A DNA stretch of 64,000 nucleotides from Thiodiazotropha sp040506975 (GTDB lineage: Bacteria; Pseudomonadota; Gammaproteobacteria; Chromatiales; Chromatiaceae). Made by a program: the position numbers and the translations under genes. This document shows, piece by piece, positions 43,191 through 51,225 of this stretch (positions within the stretch are counted from its first letter, which is position 1; each line of letters starts with the position of its first letter). The notes beneath the pieces are model-generated. The model was given only the letters and a program-made list of their open reading frames with translations, was not told the DNA's origin and made no database searches. The stretch is taken from contig OZ242974.1 of NCBI GenBank assembly GCA_965211775.1, positions 3,906,001-3,970,000 of the forward strand. Reading direction: 5' to 3'.

Positions 43191-44557
43191 CATCAAAAAT
43201 TGTCGTCGTAGAGGATGACGACATACTCAGAAACCTCATCATACAACACCTCATTAAATTAGGATATGAGGCGGACGGTCTCAGTCGCTGGGACAACGTA
43301 CTGGGTTATCTGGAAAAGTATGAGCCATCGCTAATCATCACGGATGCCCGCCTACCCGACGCCAACAGTCTCGAGTATATCGAAAATCTATCCATAAATT
43401 ACCCTGTAATCATCCTCACCGCGTTCGGTTCCGTTCGAGATGCCGTGGGCGCCATAAAAGCCGGAGCGATCGATTACATTCTGAAACCGGTCAGTCTCGA
43501 TACACTATCATTGACTGTTGAGAGAACTCTCGATAATGCCGCACTGCGAAAAGACCACCTGTTTTGCAAACGACAATTAGAGCAGAGCATCCAGCGCAAT
43601 TCATCGCTTGTCGGAAACAGCGAGGCACTGACAAAGGTCAGGCAATTAATCGGCGCAGTCGCTCCCAATGACATCACTGTACTGATTCAAGGTGAGAGTG
43701 GCTCGGGTAAAGAATTGGTAGCGCGCGCCATTCACGCACACAGCCATCGCAAAAAGCATAATTTCGTTGCGGTAGACTGTTGTACCCTGCAAGAAAATCT
43801 CTTTGAATCAGAATTGTTTGGCCATGAGAAAGGGGCATTTACCGGGGCGGACAAACAGAAAAAGGGATTGATTGAGGGAGCGGAGGGAGGAACACTGTTT
43901 TTAGATGAAATCGGTGAAATAAACAGCAGTGGCCAAGCAAAGCTTCTACGCGTTCTGGAAACCGGGCAATTCCGCAGGCTCGGCAGCACAAAGGACTTGA
44001 ACGCCAACGTCAGGATAGTGGCCGCCACAAACCGCGACCTGGAAACCATGTCGTCTGAGGGAGATTTTCGCTCCGACCTCTTCTTCAGGCTCAATGCATT
44101 CAATATTGCTGTACCGCCATTGCGCGACAGACGTGACGACATCCCTGAGCTGGCCAAGCACTTCCTGACAAATCATAATTTTTCCACCCGGGTTAACAAA
44201 TCACTATCATCATCGGCCATTCGCTCACTCGTCTCCTACGATTGGCCCGGCAATATCAGAGAGTTGAAGAATGTAATCGAACGCGCGATTATTCTCTCGG
44301 GAGACAGACAGGCGATCAAACCGGAACATTTTGCCTTCACCCGGGTGCTGGGCAAGGGTGAGGGAGTTGTGACTCTCAATTTTGATCACGATCCCTCCTT
44401 GGAAGAACTGGAAGCTCACTACCTGTCGTATCAATTAAAGAAACATTCCGGTCGCCGTGGAAAAGTTGCAGAAGTCATGGGGATCAGCGAGCGAAGCATT
44501 TACCGTATGATTAAACGCTACGCTTTAGACGACATAAAATATCCTGATTACCCCTAA
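43187..44557 (+). CDS. NtrC-family sigma-54 activator, C-terminus altered by an IS
   Basis: This is a 456-residue response regulator: receiver with Asp53 (ITDARLPD), AAA+ domain with Walker A GESGSGKE and the sigma-54-contacting GAFTGA loop, and a Fis-type helix-turn-helix (GKVAEVMGISERSIYRMIKR). It should activate the two sigma-54 promoters at 40.0 and 41.2 kb. The IS1595 at 44543 replaces the last residues: the original frame reads DDIKYKAI then TGA once the IS and one duplication are removed, whereas now it ends DDIKYPDYP. The helix-turn-helix is untouched, so it is probably still active. Confidence 0.9.
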   Translation: MTSKIVVVEDDDILRNLIIQHLIKLGYEADGLSRWDNVLGYLEKYEPSLIITDARLPDANSLEYIENLSINYPVIILTAFGSVRDAVGAIKAGAIDYILKPVSLDTLSLTVERTLDNAALRKDHLFCKRQLEQSIQRNSSLVGNSEALTKVRQLIGAVAPNDITVLIQGESGSGKELVARAIHAHSHRKKHNFVAVDCCTLQENLFESELFGHEKGAFTGADKQKKGLIEGAEGGTLFLDEIGEINSSGQAKLLRVLETGQFRRLGSTKDLNANVRIVAATNRDLETMSSEGDFRSDLFFRLNAFNIAVPPLRDRRDDIPELAKHFLTNHNFSTRVNKSLSSSAIRSLVSYDWPGNIRELKNVIERAIILSGDRQAIKPEHFAFTRVLGKGEGVVTLNFDHDPSLEELEAHYLSYQLKKHSGRRGKVAEVMGISERSIYRMIKRYALDDIKYPDYP

Positions 44558-45571
44558 ACCTCAGCCATTCTCAAGAGGCGATATGGCATAGGTGGAGTGC
44601 GAAGAGCGGCAAAAAGCAATCGTTCAATCATGGCGGGTAAATCGAAACGGCGGTTAAACCGATATTCGAACTCAGCAAGATAACGCGACACATGTTTATC
44701 TCGAATCGCATGAAAAGTACCCAACAGACTGTTTTTGACATTACCCAACATCGTGTTTACCCATTTGAAGCACGAATACTGGACACTTTGGCGCCCACCA
44801 CCCGTCACCATGGGGTTATGATGGCAATCAGCGGTTGTCACGCCACTAAAGCACCAAAGCCCATCGGTAAAGACTTCGCTGCCAGGCATCAAGCAGGAGC
44901 GGGCGTAGCGGGCGATTTCACGTTTGCGGAAGCCCCTTACACGACGCAGTTGAATTTTCATGGGCCTGCCGTCCCGCGTCGTCTCAACAGCAGCTACGAA
45001 AGGGATTTTGTTGCGCGACCCACGACCACGCTTACCGGCTTGCTCGCCTCCGAGATAAGCATCATCCAATTCGATGCGACCGGCCAGTTTTTTTCCACGC
45101 TCACGTTCCATCATCACCTGCATCAACTTATGCTTGAGTCGCCAGGCCGTATTGTAGTTCACCCCGATTTCGCGGGAAAGTTGCAGCGCCGAGATACTTT
45201 TCTTGCGTTGGGTCAACAGATAGATCGCAAGAAACCACGTTCTCAGCGGCAGCTTGGTGCCATGGAAGATGCTGCCGGCGGTCAGGGAAGTCTGATGATG
45301 GCACTTGTGACATTGATATATCTGACGCTTTTTGAGTTCACAGCCTGTTGTGTTGCCGCACTCAGGGCAGACATAGCCCGTCGGCCAGCGCAAATCATAC
45401 AATGCCTGTCGACACTGATCCTCGGTCCCATATTGTTCCAGAAAATCGTGCAAACCAAGACCTTTTTGAAATTGAATAGTATTTCTCGGCATGATGAAAT
45501 CATCTTTTATTCAGTAGGTTCCATTATGCTTGCACCACAGGCTCAATAGCTGAGCCTCATGAGTAATCAGG
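44543..45571 (-). mobile_element. IS1595-family element, copy 3
   Basis: The complete 1029-bp copy lies on the minus strand, flanked by the 8-bp duplication TAAAATAT (44535-44542 and 45572-45579). It is inserted at the very end of the sigma-54 activator gene and supplies that gene's new stop codon. Confidence 0.94.
44554..45492 (-). CDS. IS1595-family (ISXO2-like) transposase
   Basis: This intact 312-residue frame matches the one at 19193-20131: zinc ribbon, helix-turn-helix and ISXO2-like DDE domain. It is the likely source or sister of the partial copy at the window start. Confidence 0.93.
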   Translation of the reverse strand: MPRNTIQFQKGLGLHDFLEQYGTEDQCRQALYDLRWPTGYVCPECGNTTGCELKKRQIYQCHKCHHQTSLTAGSIFHGTKLPLRTWFLAIYLLTQRKKSISALQLSREIGVNYNTAWRLKHKLMQVMMERERGKKLAGRIELDDAYLGGEQAGKRGRGSRNKIPFVAAVETTRDGRPMKIQLRRVRGFRKREIARYARSCLMPGSEVFTDGLWCFSGVTTADCHHNPMVTGGGRQSVQYSCFKWVNTMLGNVKNSLLGTFHAIRDKHVSRYLAEFEYRFNRRFDLPAMIERLLFAALRTPPMPYRLLRMAEV

Positions 45572-45688
45572 TAAAATATAAAGCAATCTGACTGTATGGC
45601 GCGTTTCTTGACCCGAATGAAGGAGCCAGGCGTTCTCCTGTGATCCCCGATCAGCCTGTCTGGACAAGCGTCAAATAAACAGAGCTGA

Positions 45689-45915
45689 TTAGGGCCTGCT
45701 AACATTAATCCAATGCATCCTGTTGTGCCTGAAAAAGAGCCAATCAAGGCGTACCCCAAGGGTACTTCCTTCGGGGCGCAAGGAGAGAGGTTTGATGATT
45801 TCAAATGAACGACGAACAACGCCGAGCGGCGCTTTTTTAGGCCTACCCCAAGGGTACTTCCTTCGGGGCACACCCCGAAGGGCTGGGGCTGTTTTCGCAC
45901 CCAGCAGCGTTATCA
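45689..45915. repeat. Repeat element E7, fused to a coding gene
   Basis: The left terminus (TTAGGGCCTGCTAACATTAA), two hairpin units, the AGGAGAGAGGTTTGATG spacer and the inner GGGGCTGTTTTCGCACCCAG arm are present. The element stops abruptly after GCGTTATCA, where it would normally continue to its centre, and joins a signal-peptide coding sequence in frame. Confidence 0.82.
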
Positions 45916-46376
45916 GACCGGCTTTTTTATTTGTCGCAGCAGTTTTACTGTTGCCCGCAATCTGCGGGGCCGACGCTCCTGATGGCTACCCATTCCTGCC
46001 ATTCGATCAGGCCATGGCGCAAGCGAAAAGCGAAAGCAAGCCAATGTTCGTCTATTTTGGGCGCTACGGTTGCGGTTATTGCGAAAAAACCAATAAGGAA
46101 GCATTTATCGATCCAACCGTCAGAGCGCGGTACATAGCCAACTATGCCCTTGCCTACGTGGATGCAGAGAGTGGTCGCCGACTTCGACTTCACAGCGGGG
46201 AAAGGATCACCGAGCGTGAACTGGGAACCCGCTACAATGCCCTGGTCACCCCTGTATTCTCATTTCTTACTCCGGATGAAAAGCCCATCTACCGCATGAT
46301 CGGTGTTCAGCGTATCGAGGACCTGATCGAGGCGGATAGAAGGATTCAAGCGGCCCTGGTAAGGGAAGCGCAATGA
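45795..46376 (+). CDS. Exported thioredoxin-fold protein with repeat-derived N-terminus
   Basis: This is about 193 residues. The thioredoxin-like part (about residues 65-190) has active site C-G-Y-C (FGRYGCGYCEKTNKEAF) and a TPVFSFL cis-Pro strand. It is preceded by a hydrophobic export leader (RPAFLFVAAVLLLPAICGADA). No start codon exists in that native part: the frame enters repeat E7, where ATG 45795 follows AGGAGAGAGG. A TTG at 45723 is an alternative that adds 24 residues. About 40 basic, repeat-encoded residues therefore precede the leader. Its stop overlaps the next start (ATGA). Confidence 0.75.
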   Translation: MISNERRTTPSGAFLGLPQGYFLRGTPRRAGAVFAPSSVIRPAFLFVAAVLLLPAICGADAPDGYPFLPFDQAMAQAKSESKPMFVYFGRYGCGYCEKTNKEAFIDPTVRARYIANYALAYVDAESGRRLRLHSGERITERELGTRYNALVTPVFSFLTPDEKPIYRMIGVQRIEDLIEADRRIQAALVREAQ

Positions 46377-47614
46377 AAATCTCCAATTTCTTTGTTTTCA
46401 CACTCTGTTTCATATTGCCGACTGCGCTTACTGCCTCTCCCTGGAAATTCGAACGGGCAATCGACGTCTCGGGCCCCGACAACAGCAACACCGGCTACTT
46501 TCACCATATCGATTCCTCTGGTCGGCGCAATATCGCCGTCTCAGAACGGATCATTGCCATCGCATGGGAAGATGATCGGGATGGCATCCCACGTATCTAC
46601 CTGGCATACAAAAAGGCCGCCGACACCATTTTCAACCATGAGACCCGACTCAGTGGTGCTGGTGAGGCATACGAACCTTCACTGGTCGCCATCGGTGGCG
46701 GCCGCTTCGTCATCGCCTGGGAGGAGGATGGGTATATTCATGCTCGCATGGCCTCGCTCGACGGTACTCCCGTTCTAGGGCCTATCGTCAAAATCGACAG
46801 CAATCCCTCATCGCAGGTCAATCTGACCACCCATGGTGACGGGGCCTATGCTGTTTGGTCACAACGCCGCGGACGCTTTGGGCGGATTCATGCTACAGAT
46901 TTGAAACCGAATGAAAAAGGCGTATTGGAATTCGGTATGGCCTGTCCTGTTGATGCCACCCCACCAACGGATGAGCAACTATACCCGGCAGCGGTGATCA
47001 GCGATGATCGCCTGCTGGTGGCCTGGGAGGACCGTCGTCCAAAGCATACGATAATCATGGCTGCGGTCGATCATCCAGATAACCCATGCCGATTCAGTAC
47101 CGCTAATCGTATCAGTGAAAAACCTGAGATTCGCGGCCTGCCATACGGGTCGGGCCATGGGGTATCGAGAGTCGCCTTGGGGCATTACGGCCATCGTGGC
47201 GCATTCGCTGCATGGGAAGACAAGCGTGACTTTCGCGACGGCTACGATATCTGGGGGGCCGCTTTCATATCCGCAGAATCCCGATTCGGCAGCAACGTAA
47301 AGCTCCCGGACGATTTTGGTGGACCGGCTAAGCAGCGTCATGTTGCGGTTTCCGGACATCGGGATGGTACCTTGGTCGCTGCCTGGGATGATGAGCGGGA
47401 AGGCAATACCGACGTGGTGTTGAGCTGGCAAGATGATGGAGTGTGGAGTGATGACTGGTTGCTGCCTGTTGCATCCGGAGCAGGCCATCAGAGCAATCCG
47501 AGTATCGTGCTGGATACCAGGGGAGACCTCCACGTCATCTGGATTGAACGGCAAGATATCGGCGCCACCACTCGGCTGAAATATGCACGGGGCCGACGCC
47601 ACATCGATAGATAG
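46373..47614 (+). CDS. Secreted beta-propeller protein
   Basis: This 413-residue protein has a signal peptide (FFVFTLCFILPTALTA) and repeated blades of the form I-A-W-E-D-x-R-D-G/V-A-W-E-D-R-R (residues about 60-400), giving six or seven units. The pattern is like sialidase-type or BNR-like propellers, but catalytic residues of sialidases were not identified. It is coupled to the thioredoxin-fold gene upstream and lies 30 bases before the exporter gene, so the three may form an operon. Its function is unknown. Confidence 0.7.
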   Translation: MKISNFFVFTLCFILPTALTASPWKFERAIDVSGPDNSNTGYFHHIDSSGRRNIAVSERIIAIAWEDDRDGIPRIYLAYKKAADTIFNHETRLSGAGEAYEPSLVAIGGGRFVIAWEEDGYIHARMASLDGTPVLGPIVKIDSNPSSQVNLTTHGDGAYAVWSQRRGRFGRIHATDLKPNEKGVLEFGMACPVDATPPTDEQLYPAAVISDDRLLVAWEDRRPKHTIIMAAVDHPDNPCRFSTANRISEKPEIRGLPYGSGHGVSRVALGHYGHRGAFAAWEDKRDFRDGYDIWGAAFISAESRFGSNVKLPDDFGGPAKQRHVAVSGHRDGTLVAAWDDEREGNTDVVLSWQDDGVWSDDWLLPVASGAGHQSNPSIVLDTRGDLHVIWIERQDIGATTRLKYARGRRHIDR

Positions 47615-47644
47615 CTACCCGCTTGCCCATCATGCCAGTAACAG

Positions 47645-48433
47645 TTGGACTACCCCTTGATTGAACTGCCACCCCTATCCTGGGAACTCATTTGGCTAGC
47701 CGCACCCGTTATCTTCCTGGCCGGACTGGTTCATGGCACTTTCGGTATCGGTTTTCCAATGGTCGCGACACCATTGATAGCCCTGTTCACCGACGTGTTT
47801 ACCGCCGTGCTGATTTGTGTGGTTCCCACCATGTCGGTCAACCTTACGACCATATGGCATGGCGGCAGAGCGCAATTGAGGAACGTCCGTCCTTATCTGC
47901 CGATAATACCTTTTGCGCTACTGGGCACGGTGACCGGCACTTTTTTATTGCTTTGGCTTGATCCTCGTCCCTTTCTGCTGCTGCTCGCCGTGGCCGTATT
48001 GCTCTATCTGAATCAGGGTCGCCTGCAAAGCATCGAATTTTCCTGGGTAAGAAATCACACCCTGCCCGCCTATATCGTGTTTGGCACACCAGCCGGGCTG
48101 ATGGCCGGCATGGTGAATGTGATGCTGCCGGTATTGATCATCCTGTTCATGGAACTGCGTATCGCCACAGCGACCATGGTGGTTCTATTCAACCTGAACT
48201 TCTTCACCGGTAAACTGACTCAGAGTCTGATCTTTATGCAGCAGGACATTCCCGGTATCGGCGTCTTTCTGTTGAGCACATTGTTGCTCGCACCTTTTGC
48301 ATTGACCTCGCTATTGATCGGCATGCAGTTACGTAATCGCTTCACGGCAGAACGCTACGTGACCCTGTTACGGGGGTTGCTCTGGGTAATCGCAGGGGTA
48401 TTGATCGTACGTTTTATAGTTGCCTATATCTGA
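47645..48433 (+). CDS. TauE/SafE-family membrane exporter
   Basis: This 262-residue inner-membrane protein has about eight hydrophobic segments and the family's internal repeat (FLAGLVHGTFGIGFPMVATPL near residues 20-40 and AGLMAGMVNVMLPVLIILFM near 150-170). Members move sulfite, sulfonates or other organic anions. A TTG at 47645 is the start by position, as no ATG precedes the first helix. It is the last gene of the thioredoxin-propeller-exporter set. Confidence 0.82.
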   Translation: MDYPLIELPPLSWELIWLAAPVIFLAGLVHGTFGIGFPMVATPLIALFTDVFTAVLICVVPTMSVNLTTIWHGGRAQLRNVRPYLPIIPFALLGTVTGTFLLLWLDPRPFLLLLAVAVLLYLNQGRLQSIEFSWVRNHTLPAYIVFGTPAGLMAGMVNVMLPVLIILFMELRIATATMVVLFNLNFFTGKLTQSLIFMQQDIPGIGVFLLSTLLLAPFALTSLLIGMQLRNRFTAERYVTLLRGLLWVIAGVLIVRFIVAYI

Positions 48434-48573
48434 TGAACCAAACCCGAGCAACAGATTACCCATTTTTACGTTTGCGGAATCACAGCTTTGTTGCCTGCCA
48501 TTATCAGATACACGATATGTCCCAATGAACCGATTCCGCTTAGTCGACCTACAAATCCATCAGCATCTTTGGT

Positions 48574-51099
48574 TCATGATATTCTGGGTTTTGCCTTGGC
48601 GGTTGCTTCTGCATTAACCGGATCGTCAGGCCAGTGGTGTTTCGGATAGCGCCCCTTTAACTCCTTCTTTACGTCCGGATAGGTCCTCTGCCAGAATCCC
48701 GCCAAATCATCGGTAATCTGCATGGGCCTTTGCGCCGGTGAGAGCAGGTGTAACATGACAGGCACCTTACCGCCCCCTATTCTGGGTGTATCCGCCAGAC
48801 CGAACATCTCTTGTAACCTGACCGCAAGAACCGGCGGCCCTTCCGCAGCGTAGTGAAGCGGAACCCTGGAACCACTCGGCACCTTCATGTGGCTTGGGGC
48901 CTCGCGATCCAGAAGCTGTAGTTGCCGCCAATCAAGACTTGCCTTGAGTATCCCGCTCAAATCGAGTCGCTGCAGTTGTTGTTTGTTGTTGATCCCCGAC
49001 AACCAGGGCCCCAACCAGTCACTGAGATGTGTCGACAACCACTTATCCGAAAGATCTGGCCAGCTGGGATCATTCAGCTGGCCACCCAGCCAACAGACCC
49101 GCATCTGCCATTGGCGAAGCCGTTTACTCCACGGCAATACAGCCAATCCCATCGATGTGAGTCCTTGCAACATGGCGCTGACAACCCTTTCCGGGTCAGG
49201 TTCGACAAGTGGACGATGATCAAGGACCACTGCCCCGACCCGGGCTTCCTCAAAAGCCGTAACCCGTTGTTCCCGCTTTTCCCAGATAACCGCCGAGGTT
49301 GTTTCGATTTCGATATCGGGAAGTTGGCGGATCTCCGCTTCAGTGATGGCAACGGCCAGCCTGATCCACCCCTCAACCTTGCCGGCATCCAGCTCTGCTA
49401 CGACTAAAAAATCCTGCGTCGCCAAGGGATCCGAATCGTTCAGTAATGCACCGCGGCCATTGGCCAGGCGAAAGCGGCCATGCCCTGTCCGCTGAGCAAT
49501 CCGATCGGGATAGGCCAGCGCCAGAAGTTGCGCTGCAGACATTTCCACACTGTTCGTGTCCCTGTCGAGACGCTGTATGCGCTTGTGCCAATCCCTGCTT
49601 ACCCTGTCGACCCTTTTACATGCATGGGTGTCGATGCCGATTACACTGCCCCCATGACCTCGATTCCGCCATGATGCGAGCAAGTGTAAACGCTGTTCCA
49701 GGTCCGCACCCGGATGGCTCTCCCGCCGGCGTTTTACGATATCCCGTTCACTCAGCAGAGCTGTCAGGTCACAGGCGAGCTGACGATCCCCCTCGACCAC
49801 ACTTATCAGGATATGGGCCAATCGTGGATGTGCAGGTAACCTGGCTATCCGTTTTCCCGTTGTCGTGAGCAGACGCCGTCTATCCATGGCGCCGAGACGC
49901 TTTAACAGATCACAGGCCTGGTTGTAGGCGGCCTGCGGTGGTGGATCAAGCCAGCGCAGATCGATGGGATCAGCCACCCCCCAGGCAGCGAGTTCCATGG
50001 CCAGTGGGGCCAGATCGGCCTGCAGGATCTCCGCCGGATGGTACTCGGGCAATTGATCCTGATAGTGCGGTGACCATAAACGGTAACAATTACCAGGGCC
50101 GAGACGCCCCGCCCGTCCGGCCCGCTGGGCGGCTGCCGCCTTCGATACCGCAACGGTCTCCAGCCGTGTCAGCCCGATACCGGGCAGAAAACGCGGCAGT
50201 CGCGACCAACCGCAATCGATGACCGCACTCACGCCGTCAATGGTCAGGCTTGTCTCCGCAATGGACGTGGTGAGCACGATACGGCGCCTCTTTCTCCGGT
50301 CCGGGAGCAACGCCAGATCCTGTTCCGCCTTCGGCAGGTCGCCATAGAGCGGCGCGATCAGGGGCGGGTGTTGAGATTCGGCAAAGCGGTTTGCGATCAG
50401 CGTCCGCACCTGTCTGATTTCGGCAACACCCGGCAGAAACACGAGGATGTCACCCTGTTCCTCATGCCATACCCTGGCAACGGCCTGCGACACCTGTTCG
50501 GCAACGGCTCTTTTCTCGGGCTTTATTCCAAGGTAATGATGGGTCACAGGAAATTGCCGACCTTCGGCGGTGATGATAGGCGCGTCATCCATCAGCGCGG
50601 AGATACGACCCGAATCGAGGGTTGCCGACATTATCAGCAGCCGAAGATCCTCCCGCAGCCCCTGCCGGGCATCAAGGGCCAGGGCCAGAGCCAGATCGCT
50701 GTGCAGATTGCGTTCATGGAACTCATCAAAGATCAGCAGGCCGATCCCTTTCAACTGAGGGTCCTGTTGCAAACGGCGTGTCAGGATGCCTTCGGTCACC
50801 ACTTCGACACGGGTTTTCCGGGAGACCTTTCTTTCCAGGCGTATGGCGTACCCTACCCGCTCACCGACAGCCTCGCCCAATAGATGGGCCATGCGGGCTG
50901 CTGCTGTCCGGGCAGCCAATCGACGGGGCTCAAGCAACAGAATAGTCTGCCCACCCAACCAGGCAGCCTGCAACAGTCGGAGTGGAACCAGTGTCGTCTT
51001 ACCCGATCCGGGCGGCGCGCACAACACGGCTCTGCCGGTGCTTGCAAGCGCATCATCCAGCGCGGGCATGATTTGTATAACAGGAAGTTCAGACACCAT
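48574..51099 (-). CDS. hrpB: ATP-dependent RNA helicase HrpB
   Basis: This is an 841-residue DEAH-type helicase: Walker A APPGSGKTT (about residues 29-37), DEFHERN (about 122-128), SATLD motif III, and QRAGRAGRLGPG motif VI, followed by the HrpB C-terminal region (GTRIPLHY-like SGSRVPLHYAAEGPPVLAVRLQE). The start at ATG 51099 gives the usual length; the frame is open 31 codons further upstream but that stretch is unlike the family. HrpB's role is poorly defined in most bacteria. Confidence 0.9.
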   Translation of the reverse strand: MVSELPVIQIMPALDDALASTGRAVLCAPPGSGKTTLVPLRLLQAAWLGGQTILLLEPRRLAARTAAARMAHLLGEAVGERVGYAIRLERKVSRKTRVEVVTEGILTRRLQQDPQLKGIGLLIFDEFHERNLHSDLALALALDARQGLREDLRLLIMSATLDSGRISALMDDAPIITAEGRQFPVTHHYLGIKPEKRAVAEQVSQAVARVWHEEQGDILVFLPGVAEIRQVRTLIANRFAESQHPPLIAPLYGDLPKAEQDLALLPDRRKRRRIVLTTSIAETSLTIDGVSAVIDCGWSRLPRFLPGIGLTRLETVAVSKAAAAQRAGRAGRLGPGNCYRLWSPHYQDQLPEYHPAEILQADLAPLAMELAAWGVADPIDLRWLDPPPQAAYNQACDLLKRLGAMDRRRLLTTTGKRIARLPAHPRLAHILISVVEGDRQLACDLTALLSERDIVKRRRESHPGADLEQRLHLLASWRNRGHGGSVIGIDTHACKRVDRVSRDWHKRIQRLDRDTNSVEMSAAQLLALAYPDRIAQRTGHGRFRLANGRGALLNDSDPLATQDFLVVAELDAGKVEGWIRLAVAITEAEIRQLPDIEIETTSAVIWEKREQRVTAFEEARVGAVVLDHRPLVEPDPERVVSAMLQGLTSMGLAVLPWSKRLRQWQMRVCWLGGQLNDPSWPDLSDKWLSTHLSDWLGPWLSGINNKQQLQRLDLSGILKASLDWRQLQLLDREAPSHMKVPSGSRVPLHYAAEGPPVLAVRLQEMFGLADTPRIGGGKVPVMLHLLSPAQRPMQITDDLAGFWQRTYPDVKKELKGRYPKHHWPDDPVNAEATAKAKPRIS

Positions 51100-51225
51100 C
51101 GGCACTAGTCGGATACGGCTCTGCCGCACCGACGGTTGCGTATGCTGATCCGCACTATGAGGCCATAGGGTTAATGGCGCGGCCAGCCGCACCCTACACC
51201 AAAATGGAGAGTGGGGAAAAGCAGA

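Noticed and set aside
46373..47614. Secreted sialidase
   Set aside because: The propeller-like W-E-D repeats are suggestive, but the Arg triad and other sialidase active-site residues could not be found, so only a propeller is called.
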